The notes under the pieces: model-generated | Database searches by the model: none | What the model was told of the DNA's origin: nothing | Seen by the model: only the letters and a program-made list of their open reading frames with translations | Assembly (NCBI GenBank): GCA_900548135.1 | Contig: URJC01000136.1 | Location: 1-6,821, forward strand | Source of the DNA: an uncultured Odoribacter sp. | Lineage (GTDB): Bacteria; Bacteroidota; Bacteroidia; Bacteroidales; Marinifilaceae | Direction: 5' to 3' | DNA: 6,821 nt | Program-made: the position numbers and the translations under genes | Shown: in pieces, positions 1-6,821 of the stretch | How positions within the stretch are numbered: the stretch's first letter is position 1 | Layout: every line of letters starts with the position of its first letter

Positions 1-881
1 TTGCTGTATCAGATAGTGTTTTCGCAGAAAATAATATCCGGAGTTTAGACCAGCTGAAAGCTCTTTACTCCGACCAGCCTGCAGCTGACGGAATTTCTCC
101 GCTCTATCGTTTTATGGCTTACCATATAGTTCCTGGCATTCTGGATTGGGCGAGCATTGCGGATTATGATAGTAAGGCAAATCCAAGGGTGAAGGTGCTC
201 CAGACGTTTGCTCCCAATGAGTTGATATCGGTTGCCGATGTAAAAGGGCGGCTTGTATTTAACCAGACTGACAGCAAACCTGCTGTTTTAATCGATGGCC
301 GGTATGATCAATTGGCTAATAATGGTTATGTTCATGAGATCAGTGAATTATTACCAACCTGTCAGGCTGAAGCTTGTTTCTTTAATTGGGAATTGTCGGA
401 TTATAAAGTTTTCCGGGTGCTGAATAATTATAAGGCCTGGAGTTCGGTAGTGGACCAAAGCCAGCAACCCATTAACCGGAAGGCTGCTGAACAGGAAGGA
501 ATTACCTGGAAAACCGTACCTGATACGGATGAAGCTGTATTCTATTATTTACGTTCTAACCAATATTTTCAGGATAATGATGCGGTGACTTTTAAATTGG
601 GGAATGTCGGTTGGGTGGAAATGAAAACTCCGGTTTTCCCGGCTGGAAAATATGAAATGTGGGCTAAAGCACAAAAGTATAATGGACGCGGGAAAGGGAG
701 GTTAATGTTGGATGGGAATATACTTGAAGATCGTGATTTTTCCAGTGGTGGAGCCGAAACCAATGGTTATAAAATCAAGGAAATCACTTTTACAGAACAA
801 GTATCCCATACCTTTAGATTAACGGCGTTGCGTTCCGGAAATATTGATCTCGACCAGTTTTATTTTAAACCGATAAAATAA
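1..881 (+). CDS. FAS1 (fasciclin) domain protein A, 5'-truncated by the window edge
   Basis: This is the C-terminal part of a fasciclin-domain protein, probably a surface lipoprotein. The reading frame is open from base 3 to the TAA at 879-881 (292 visible residues). The ATG at 114 is not the start: it lies inside the FAS1 fold, and the codons before it already encode AVSDSVFAEN, which matches the F-A-P-T-D-x-x-F region of FAS1. Further FAS1 landmarks are YHIVPG (visible residues 40-45) and NNGYVHEISELL (106-117), the usual YH and N-G-x-(V/I)-H-x-I elements. After FAS1 comes a linker and, from about residue 175 to the end, a beta-rich domain with KTPVFPAGKYEMW, RLMLDG and SHTFRLTALRSGNIDLDQFYF. 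This layout resembles CBM6/35-type jelly rolls, but that is a fold guess. FAS1 domains generally mediate adhesion or binding; the ligand is unknown. The next gene begins 7 bases downstream. The signal peptide and any earlier FAS1 domain lie outside the window. Confidence 0.9.
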   Translation, partial: AVSDSVFAENNIRSLDQLKALYSDQPAADGISPLYRFMAYHIVPGILDWASIADYDSKANPRVKVLQTFAPNELISVADVKGRLVFNQTDSKPAVLIDGRYDQLANNGYVHEISELLPTCQAEACFFNWELSDYKVFRVLNNYKAWSSVVDQSQQPINRKAAEQEGITWKTVPDTDEAVFYYLRSNQYFQDNDAVTFKLGNVGWVEMKTPVFPAGKYEMWAKAQKYNGRGKGRLMLDGNILEDRDFSSGGAETNGYKIKEITFTEQVSHTFRLTALRSGNIDLDQFYFKPIK

Positions 882-894
882 TATAATTATGATA
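874..894 (+). repeat. A/T-rich start leader, copy 1 (before FAS1 lipoprotein B)
   Basis: TAAAATAAT followed by AATTATGATA, with the start codon of FAS1 lipoprotein B inside it. It also overlaps the TAA stop of the upstream gene (879-881). It is nearly identical to the leader before SusC at 2490-2509, differing by one inserted base and one substitution. No Shine-Dalgarno sequence is present; initiation probably relies on an unstructured A/T-rich region, as known for many Bacteroidota genes. Confidence 0.5.
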
Positions 895-2484
895 CGATAC
901 CAATGGATAATAATAGGGCTGCTCGCAGGTTTGATTTATAGTTGCGATACGGCTTGGGATAAGCATTTCGACAATAATTCCGAAGTTGAAGGGGCTGAAG
1001 TATCCAATTTGAATTTGCTGGATTATCTGAAAACCCAGGAGGACTATAGTTCTTTTGTGCAGTTGCTTGAGGAAACCGGGATCGCGGATGAATTGTCACG
1101 GAACCAGGTGCTGACGGTATGGGCTCCGGATAATGAAAGTATGGCTACTGTTTCCGGTTTGGATTCTTTGTCTAAAGTCCGGTTGGCTAAAAACCATATT
1201 AATTATGTCGCTTTATACAATTCAAAGTTAGCGAATAAGACTGAAATCCAGTCTATGGAAGGGAAATTATTGCCTTTAAGTAGAAAATCGGGAGTTTATT
1301 ATATTGATGAACATGCGGTAATCCGTTCTAATCAAGTGTGTCAAAACGGCGTGGTTCATGGAATTGAAGGTGTGTTAGTTCCCCAGAAAAATATCTATGA
1401 ATATATCATGGAATGCGGGCCTGATTATTCTGTTTTCCGGGATACTCTGGTTGCACATAATGATACCATTTTTGATCCCAAGGCCAGTTTCCCCAAAGGA
1501 GTGGATGAGGTCGGAAATACGATTTATGATTCCGTATTTGTCATCTCGAATCCGTATTTTGAAAAAGGAGATCCCAGAAAAGAAACTTCTGAATTTACGA
1601 TGTTTATTCCCAATAATGAAATTATGCATGCGATGCTGACCGATATGACCAATTATTTTGTACAGATCGGTAGGGAGATTACTACTGCGGATACCGTCAA
1701 AATGATGGATTGGTTCTTAAGATCAATATTGCATAGTGGTAAAATAACGAATTATGAAGCTTCCCGGGATAGAAAATCAGTATTCGGTGAATTGTGGCGG
1801 ACTGACAAGCAATTGGTGGAAACAAACTACCAGGAATGTAGTAATGGATTGGTGTATAATATTAGCCGTTTTCATGTACCTACATTTATGTATCTTGAAA
1901 AGATTGTAATCTATCCCTCTTATATTTTCTATTTACCAACGGAAGAACAGCAGAATTATTACACAATTAATAAAGGAAATTCTTTCACTAAGAATACGTG
2001 GAGTGAGTCCGGAAAATACGAAGATGGTACTTCAGTAGGTAAGAAAGAAACGGCCTATTTTGTGATTTGCGGAGATAAGGAAACAGATAAAATGGTGGCT
2101 GACGCTTATGTTTCTTTTAAATCCGTAACCAGGGATATTTACGGTAATATCGATACGACAAAAGTGATGCCGGGTATTTATAAAGTATGCTGTTCCTTCC
2201 GTGCTTATGCAATGCCTAAGATAGATATTTTTATCAATGACCTTTTAGTTGCTGCTAACGTGAATGTAGGACCCGGAGGTCAGAATCCCCGGAAAGGTAT
2301 GGATTATGTGCTACCGAGTAATGCTGGTGTTGAAGGAGCCCGTAATGGTATGGTAAATGATAAGTTTGAGATTCCGGAATCTGCCGGCTATCATGCTTTG
2401 GATATCAAGATGGTGAATTCAGGGAAGGGATACCGTATTGTACCGGAATGGGTTATTCTGATTCCTTCTGATGAAAATTATTAA
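889..2484 (+). CDS. FAS1 (fasciclin) domain lipoprotein B, two FAS1 repeats plus C-terminal beta domain
   Basis: This is a complete 531-residue gene, probably a surface-exposed outer-membrane lipoprotein. The N-terminus is a lipoprotein signal: a hydrophobic stretch (IIIGLLAGL) followed by IYSC, with Cys19 as the predicted lipidated residue, then the acidic stretch DTAWDKHFD. The first FAS1 domain spans about residues 43-165, with LTVWAPDNESM at 75-85 and NGVVHGIEGVLVP at 153-165. A second, more divergent FAS1 domain spans about 168-332, with FTMFIPNNEIM at 236-246, a helix ending in ILHSGKI at 280-286, and NGLVYNISRFHVP at 319-331. It carries the inserted D-E-V-G-N-T-I-Y-D-S-V segment often seen in Bacteroidales FAS1 proteins. 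Residues 340-531 form a beta-rich tail (VMPGIYKV, IDIFINDLLV, AGYHALDIKMVNSGKGYRI) like that of the upstream protein. The ATG at 889 is chosen because it directly precedes the signal peptide. Two adjacent cysteines (434-435) are odd for a surface protein. The gene sits between FAS1 protein A and SusC and is probably an accessory binding or adhesion component; its ligand is unknown. Confidence 0.93.
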   Translation: MIRYQWIIIGLLAGLIYSCDTAWDKHFDNNSEVEGAEVSNLNLLDYLKTQEDYSSFVQLLEETGIADELSRNQVLTVWAPDNESMATVSGLDSLSKVRLAKNHINYVALYNSKLANKTEIQSMEGKLLPLSRKSGVYYIDEHAVIRSNQVCQNGVVHGIEGVLVPQKNIYEYIMECGPDYSVFRDTLVAHNDTIFDPKASFPKGVDEVGNTIYDSVFVISNPYFEKGDPRKETSEFTMFIPNNEIMHAMLTDMTNYFVQIGREITTADTVKMMDWFLRSILHSGKITNYEASRDRKSVFGELWRTDKQLVETNYQECSNGLVYNISRFHVPTFMYLEKIVIYPSYIFYLPTEEQQNYYTINKGNSFTKNTWSESGKYEDGTSVGKKETAYFVICGDKETDKMVADAYVSFKSVTRDIYGNIDTTKVMPGIYKVCCSFRAYAMPKIDIFINDLLVAANVNVGPGGQNPRKGMDYVLPSNAGVEGARNGMVNDKFEIPESAGYHALDIKMVNSGKGYRIVPEWVILIPSDENY

Positions 2485-2489
2485 TGAAG

Positions 2490-2509
2490 TAAAATAATCA
2501 ATTATGATA
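2490..2509 (+). repeat. A/T-rich start leader, copy 2 (before SusC)
   Basis: TAAAATAATCAATTATGATA spans the SusC start codon (ATG at 2504-2506) and closely matches the leader at 874-894. Here it lies wholly downstream of the previous stop (TAA at 2482-2484) rather than overlapping it. Both genes therefore begin Met-Ile-Arg. It may be a shared translation-initiation element or a remnant of duplication; chance similarity in A/T-rich sequence is possible. Confidence 0.5.
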
Positions 2510-5500
2510 AGGTTGATCAAATATATGTGCTTAAGTTGTCTGTTGTTCATTTCAACAGGGAGCTTTGCCCAGCAAAAGATAAAGGTAACCGGTAAAGTAT
2601 ATTCGGCTGATAGCCGCTTGCCTTTGAATGAAGTTTTGTTGTATTCTAAGGATGCGCAACACACTGCTTTATCGGATAGTACCGGAAGTTTTACCATAGA
2701 AGTAACGGATAAGAATGCATGGATCCGGGTTACTTCCGATGGTTATCAGGAAGCTAATTTGTTTTTGAACGGGCGCCAGAAGTTGAATATTTATCTGGTT
2801 CCTGCCGGACGGTTTATGTACAATGCAACTTATAGCACTTCTGAGGGAAAAGAAAATACCGATAACAAAATAGGAAATGCCTTGTCCCTGAACCAGAAAG
2901 ACATGAATAAAGGATATGCTTCGCCGGAAGACGCTTTGACCGGCCGTATGGCAGGCCTTAGGATAATAAACAAAAGTGGCATGCCGGGTGAAGGTTCGTT
3001 GGTGCAGATGCGGGGATTACATTCTTTGTTGGCAGAAAATGTTCCTTTGATTGTGGTGGATGGTGTGCCTTATTTACCTGACTTGGAAAGTTCATCTGTT
3101 ATTAACGGTTATTCTAAGGGAATTTTTGCTCCGGTCAATATGAAGGATGTTGAGAGTATTACTTTACTGAAAGGGGCCGATGCTGCCGCTTATGGTTCTA
3201 TGGGTAGTAATGGGGTGTTGTTGATCGAAACAGAACGTTCACAGGCAACCAGTACAGAAGTACAGGTTCATCTGACGAATGGCGTAGGATTTATGAAACG
3301 GCAATACCCTTTGATGAATGACCGGGAATTTAAAACTTATATTGCTGATATTGGCTCTACCCGTTATTCTTCTCTGAATGATTTGGTAACTGTTTTCCCC
3401 TTTCTGAGGGATGATCCGACTTATTCAGGGAATTATCTTTACAATCACAACACTGATTGGCAAAAAGAGGTATATTCTTCAGCAGTGACTTCTGAAAGCC
3501 ATGTGAAAGTTTCTGGTGGTGATGCCGTAGCCAGCTATGCATTATCAGTAGGTTACCTATATAATAAAGGATTACTGGAAAGTACAAAGCAATCCAAATA
3601 TTATACAAGGTTGAATGGGGATGTGAATGTAAGGAAGAACTTTAAAATGTTTGTAAATGCAGCATTTAACTACGGGGATTATGATTTACAGGAAACCGGC
3701 TTACAACCCAAAACCAACCCGATGCTGGCGGCTATTTATCAGGCTCCTGTGTTGAGCGTTTATGAACAGAACCGGGAATACCAGAACCTGCCGCATTTTA
3801 ATCCGACTGTCAGTTATTTAGGAATTTCAAATCCGGCAGCTTTGGTTTCTGACGTGGAGGCTAAAAATACAGCCTATGACATTCTGGTAGATTTAGGTTT
3901 TAATTACAATTTACCTCTCTCTTTGAAACTGGCTGGAGTGATTGGGATTTATTACAATTATTCCAAAGAAAGTATGTTTGTACCTGGTAATACTTCTGGG
4001 GCGATAGCTCCTTTGGAAGAAGGAATTCAGGCTAATACGATCCGGAGTGGTGCTAGCGAAGGCTTAAATTATTATGTGAAGATGAGTTTGGATTTTGACC
4101 GTGTTTTCCGGAATATCCATAGTGTAAATGCAACTCTTGGATACCAGCTGATGTCTTCGCGGCGGGAAATGGATTGGGGAGCTGGCTTAAGTAAGAAATC
4201 CGATTTTTATAAGACACTGGGAAATGTGGATGCTTCCCTGGGCCGTACGATTACCGGTTATCTGAATAAATGGAATTGGATGGATTTTTACCTGAAAGCG
4301 AAATATGGTTTTAAAGAACAGTTGTATTTAGGAACAACCCTGGCGATGGATGCTGCTTCTCCTTATGGAAAAAGTGCCGGACGCGTAGTGTTCCTGCCGA
4401 CAGCACAGATTGCCTGGAACCTGAAAAACAGCACTCTGCTTCAGGATGCTTATGGAATAAGCCGTTTGATGTTAAGAGGAGAGTATGGAGTGACTGCCAA
4501 CAGTCGTTTTTCAGCAAAATATGGCCGTTATTATTATCAGACAGAAGTTTTCCGTAATATCACCGGAATGGTACGCCAGGGATTGCCGAATACTAACCTG
4601 AAACCGGAACGGGTAGTTTTTGGAAATGTGGGTGCGGATTTGGGGTTGTTTGGAGAACGTTTCAGCTTGAGTGTGGATTTATTCCGGGAAACAACTAAAG
4701 ATTTGTTATTTGATAAAGCAATGGGGGCCGCCTATGGTTATAAGACCATGTACCGGAATGACGGTGAATTGAAGACCGATGGAATTGAGGCTACATTCCA
4801 TGTCAATCTATTGAAAAAAGGTAATTTCCAATGGTATGTGGGGGGTAATATTGCACATGCAAAGACAACCGTGGAAAGCCTGGGAGGACAGAATGAAAAA
4901 ATCTATACCATGGACAATGGAGCTGTATTGATTTCACGGGTTGGAGAAGCTCCTTATTCTTTCTATGGACACGTGGCGGAGAAAGTGTTTGCTACTCAAT
5001 CGGAAATCAATCGTACCAAGTATATTTCACATAGTGGAGATGCTTTTCAGGTCGGGGATATTAAGTTCAGGGATGTGAATGGTGACCGGATTATCGGTGA
5101 TGACGACCGGATGGTTTTGGGAAATTCTGCTCCCGACTTTTTCGGTGGTTTCTATACGAATTTGACTTATAAGGGCTTTAACCTGTTTGTCAATTTTGCC
5201 TATAGTTATGGTAATAAAGTTTATAATGCTGTTCGTAAGGCTGGCGAATCGATGGACGGATTCGAAAATCAGTTTAGCACGGTTGTGAAACGTTGGATGA
5301 TTGATGGGCAGCAAACAGATATGCCACGGGCTGTTTATGGTGACCCGATGGGGAATAGCCGCTTCTCTTCACGCTGGATAGACGATGGTTCATTCCTGCG
5401 AATGAAAGAAGTCACTTTAAGCTATGAATTCAACCGTAGATTGTGGTTTTTTAATAACCTGAAAGCTTATTTGACCGGAGAAAATCTGGTTACGTGGACC

Positions 5501-5620
5501 AAATATGTGGGTTTGGATCCTGAATTCGGATATTCTTATGATCCGATGCTGGCAGGAGTGGATATGGGAAAAGTTCCATTGCCTAAGATGGTGAAACTGG
5601 GGTTGGTTCTGAATTTCTAA
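2504..5620 (+). CDS. SusC/RagA-family TonB-linked outer-membrane transporter
   Basis: This is a complete 1038-residue SusC-like TonB-dependent transporter, the outer-membrane barrel that imports oligosaccharides or peptides together with its SusD partner. A Sec signal peptide (hydrophobic core MCLSCLLFIS) ends at SFA, with predicted cleavage after Ala22. Residues about 25-100 are a carboxypeptidase-regulatory-like beta domain (KVTGKVYSADSRLPLNEV). The plug domain covers about 125-245 and shows family landmarks: ALTGRMAGLRI (144-154), SGMPGEG then MRGLHSL (158-175), PLIVVDGVP (181-189), and VESITLLKGADAAAYGSMGSNGVLLIET (216-243, cited here by its key blocks). The rest is the beta barrel. DVNGDRIIGDDDR at 857-869 is the D-x-N-G-D-x-x-I-x-x-x-D element usual near the C-terminal part of SusC proteins, and the protein ends in a typical aromatic strand, KLGLVLNF. 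The length is normal for the family. No clear TonB box is seen between residues 100 and 125. SusD follows after 15-18 bases. The transported substrate cannot be told from sequence. Confidence 0.98.
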   Translation: MIRLIKYMCLSCLLFISTGSFAQQKIKVTGKVYSADSRLPLNEVLLYSKDAQHTALSDSTGSFTIEVTDKNAWIRVTSDGYQEANLFLNGRQKLNIYLVPAGRFMYNATYSTSEGKENTDNKIGNALSLNQKDMNKGYASPEDALTGRMAGLRIINKSGMPGEGSLVQMRGLHSLLAENVPLIVVDGVPYLPDLESSSVINGYSKGIFAPVNMKDVESITLLKGADAAAYGSMGSNGVLLIETERSQATSTEVQVHLTNGVGFMKRQYPLMNDREFKTYIADIGSTRYSSLNDLVTVFPFLRDDPTYSGNYLYNHNTDWQKEVYSSAVTSESHVKVSGGDAVASYALSVGYLYNKGLLESTKQSKYYTRLNGDVNVRKNFKMFVNAAFNYGDYDLQETGLQPKTNPMLAAIYQAPVLSVYEQNREYQNLPHFNPTVSYLGISNPAALVSDVEAKNTAYDILVDLGFNYNLPLSLKLAGVIGIYYNYSKESMFVPGNTSGAIAPLEEGIQANTIRSGASEGLNYYVKMSLDFDRVFRNIHSVNATLGYQLMSSRREMDWGAGLSKKSDFYKTLGNVDASLGRTITGYLNKWNWMDFYLKAKYGFKEQLYLGTTLAMDAASPYGKSAGRVVFLPTAQIAWNLKNSTLLQDAYGISRLMLRGEYGVTANSRFSAKYGRYYYQTEVFRNITGMVRQGLPNTNLKPERVVFGNVGADLGLFGERFSLSVDLFRETTKDLLFDKAMGAAYGYKTMYRNDGELKTDGIEATFHVNLLKKGNFQWYVGGNIAHAKTTVESLGGQNEKIYTMDNGAVLISRVGEAPYSFYGHVAEKVFATQSEINRTKYISHSGDAFQVGDIKFRDVNGDRIIGDDDRMVLGNSAPDFFGGFYTNLTYKGFNLFVNFAYSYGNKVYNAVRKAGESMDGFENQFSTVVKRWMIDGQQTDMPRAVYGDPMGNSRFSSRWIDDGSFLRMKEVTLSYEFNRRLWFFNNLKAYLTGENLVTWTKYVGLDPEFGYSYDPMLAGVDMGKVPLPKMVKLGLVLNF

Positions 5621-5626
5621 AATTAA

Positions 5627-5632
5627 AAGGAG
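5627..5632 (+). promoter_or_regulatory. Shine-Dalgarno-like site AAGGAG before the SusD gene
   Basis: AAGGAG lies in the short gap between SusC and SusD. It is 3 bases from the ATG at 5636 and 6 bases from the ATG at 5639, which favours 5639 as the start. The other two visible gene starts in this operon have no comparable purine-rich site, which fits the general weak use of Shine-Dalgarno pairing in Bacteroidota. Confidence 0.6.
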
Positions 5633-5638
5633 AAAATG

Positions 5639-6821
5639 ATGAAAAAGTCTAAATTATATAGCTGGGGACTGGGATGTTCACTTTCATTGCTGACTGTGTG
5701 TACTTCCTGTGACAAGTTTTTTGATGTAAATACGCTGGATGTGGGGCTAGAGGAGAATGTATATACCAGTGCCCAGGAGGTGTATGCTGGGTTTATTGGG
5801 GTGGCCGGTACTTTTCAGAAAGCTGCAGACCATTATGTGGTGGCTTCTGAATTGTTGGGAGATCTGATTAAACCGACAAGTAATGCGCCCGTAGAATTCT
5901 GGGATGTTTACCGTTACCGGGCAACCAATGGAAATGAGCTGGTAAGTCCGCAACCTTATTATAATATTATTTTGAATGCCAATGATTTTCTACGGCATAT
6001 TGTTTCTTTTAATAAGAAAAATCCCGGTGCTATCCCTGAAATTATTTACCGGGGAGTGATTTCAGCTGCCATAACTTATCGTACCTGGGCTTATCTGACC
6101 ATAGGTAAGTTTTATGGGGAAGCCGTTTACCATGATTTGGCAATTAGTGATGATACGGATCTGGCAGAAAAACCATTACTTTCTTTGGACCGTTTGTTGG
6201 ATGAATTGCAATATTTTATGGAAAACGGAGTGGATGGAGTAGATGCCTGGAATCAGTTGGATGCTGCTGGCTGGAAAGAGATCATCTCTCCGAATGCTGA
6301 TGCTACGCTGACAGATTGGGTATATGTGACCATCAATCCGGATGTGTTGATGGCAGAAATATACCTGTGGAAAGGGGATAATGTGAATGCGGCCCAGTCA
6401 GCTTTGAGGGCTATTAGTAACGGAGTGGCAGATGACGGAAAAGAAAGCACTGACCGGTATAAGCTGTCAGGATCTTTTCAGGGAGGAGGCTGGAAATATA
6501 TGTTTACCAATGATTATAGCTCTGTCGGAAACGAAGCCTTTACAGCGGTTCCTTTTTCTTTCAAGGATAAGCAGCAGAATAATCTGCAATATTATTTTTC
6601 TAATATGGCTCCTAATGTGTATTATCTGGCTCCTACAAATAAGTTGTATAATATGTATACAATTGAGGTCGGGACAAAAGAATATGTTGATAGTTACCGT
6701 CGTTCGGCAACTATAACTACAGAGGGCGGAAGCCGTGTGCTCCGGAAATATCATGAGGGGAAAGAGACATATGAGCGGGATCATTATATATATACTTACC
6801 GGGCAGCTGAGGTATGGTTAA
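5639..6821 (+). CDS. SusD/RagB-family substrate-binding lipoprotein, 3'-truncated by the window edge
   Basis: This is the N-terminal 394 residues of a SusD-like surface lipoprotein, the ligand-capturing lid on the SusC barrel. The frame is open to the right edge with no stop. The lipoprotein signal is MKKSKLY, then a hydrophobic stretch, then TSC, with Cys24 the likely lipidated residue, followed by DKFFDVN, the usual SusD C-(D/x)-x-F-(L/F)-D start. Family landmarks: YYNIILNANDFL (107-118), matching the Y-x-x-I-x-x-A-N helix of SusD; ISAAITYRTWAYLTIGKFYGEAVY, the TPR-like helix whose end resembles the R-A-x-x-Y-x-x-L-x-x-x-Y-G-x-x-P pattern; and AEIYLWKGD (239-247). The last visible residues, YRAAEVWL, match the conserved R-x-A-E-V-x-L segment of the C-terminal half, so roughly the final 100-150 residues are missing. 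The start at 5639 is preferred because AAGGAG at 5627-5632 is then 6 bases away; an in-frame ATG at 5636 would add one Met. The ligand is unknown. Confidence 0.96.
   Translation, partial: MKKSKLYSWGLGCSLSLLTVCTSCDKFFDVNTLDVGLEENVYTSAQEVYAGFIGVAGTFQKAADHYVVASELLGDLIKPTSNAPVEFWDVYRYRATNGNELVSPQPYYNIILNANDFLRHIVSFNKKNPGAIPEIIYRGVISAAITYRTWAYLTIGKFYGEAVYHDLAISDDTDLAEKPLLSLDRLLDELQYFMENGVDGVDAWNQLDAAGWKEIISPNADATLTDWVYVTINPDVLMAEIYLWKGDNVNAAQSALRAISNGVADDGKESTDRYKLSGSFQGGGWKYMFTNDYSSVGNEAFTAVPFSFKDKQQNNLQYYFSNMAPNVYYLAPTNKLYNMYTIEVGTKEYVDSYRRSATITTEGGSRVLRKYHEGKETYERDHYIYTYRAAEVWL

Noticed and set aside
114..116. ATG at 114 as the start of FAS1 protein A
   Set aside because: The frame stays open to base 3, and the upstream codons encode conserved FAS1 sequence (AVSDSVFAEN). 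The Met sits in the middle of the FAS1 fold, just before the YHIVPG element.
569..763. Minus-strand open frame inside FAS1 protein A
   Set aside because: It is wholly antisense to a well-supported FAS1 coding region, shows no family motif and has no start context; it is a shadow frame.
1397..1639. Plus-strand 80-codon frame inside FAS1 lipoprotein B
   Set aside because: It overlaps the intact, motif-supported 889-2484 frame and its product has no recognisable domain. The same applies to the minus-strand frames at 887-1099, 1375-1629 and 2419-2697.
2485..2503. Possible promoter or terminator between FAS1 lipoprotein B and SusC
   Set aside because: The 19-base gap is too short for a terminator hairpin, and no Bacteroidota-type -33/-7 pair (TTTG, TAnnTTTG) is apparent; read-through from upstream is simpler.
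5027..5314. Minus-strand 95-codon frame inside SusC
   Set aside because: It is antisense to a highly conserved SusC region (the DVNGDRIIGDDDR element), so constraint belongs to the plus strand. Frames at 3357-3608 and 4311-4517 fail for the same reason.
6432..6784. Overlapping plus- and minus-strand frames within SusD
   Set aside because: SusD is open through this whole region and ends in the conserved AEVWL segment. The hydrophobic look of the alternative frames comes from A/T-rich codons read out of phase.

Overview
The window is a tightly packed, single-strand (+) segment of a Bacteroidota-type nutrient-uptake operon. Four consecutive genes fill almost all of it: the 3' part of a fasciclin (FAS1) protein, a complete FAS1 lipoprotein, a complete SusC-like TonB-dependent transporter, and the 5' part of a SusD-like lipoprotein. 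SusC/SusD pairs are a hallmark of Bacteroidota. The moderate G+C, the A/T-rich start regions with little Shine-Dalgarno sequence, and the lipoprotein signals all fit a gut Bacteroidales. FAS1 lipoproteins beside SusC/SusD are common in Bacteroides, Parabacteroides, Odoribacter and Butyricimonas-type genomes; the exact genus cannot be read from this window.

Layout: 1-881 FAS1 protein A (5' end off the left edge); 889-2484 FAS1 lipoprotein B; 2504-5620 SusC; 5639 (or 5636) to the right edge SusD (3' end missing). The gaps are 7, 19 and 15-18 bases, so co-transcription is very likely. The promoter must lie to the left of the window and the operon end to the right. No intergenic stretch exceeds 20 bases, and I see no RNA gene, mobile element, CRISPR array, terminator or internal promoter that I can support.

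How the genes probably work together: SusC forms the outer-membrane barrel and SusD the surface lipoprotein lid that captures the ligand. The two FAS1 proteins are probably surface lipoproteins that add binding or adhesion capacity; both appear to end in a beta-sandwich domain that resembles carbohydrate-binding modules. The cargo is unknown: no glycoside hydrolase, protease, sulfatase or regulator is visible. The most notable points are the pair of FAS1 proteins placed upstream of SusC, their apparently related architecture, near-identical start leaders on two adjacent genes, and a SusC with no recognisable TonB box.
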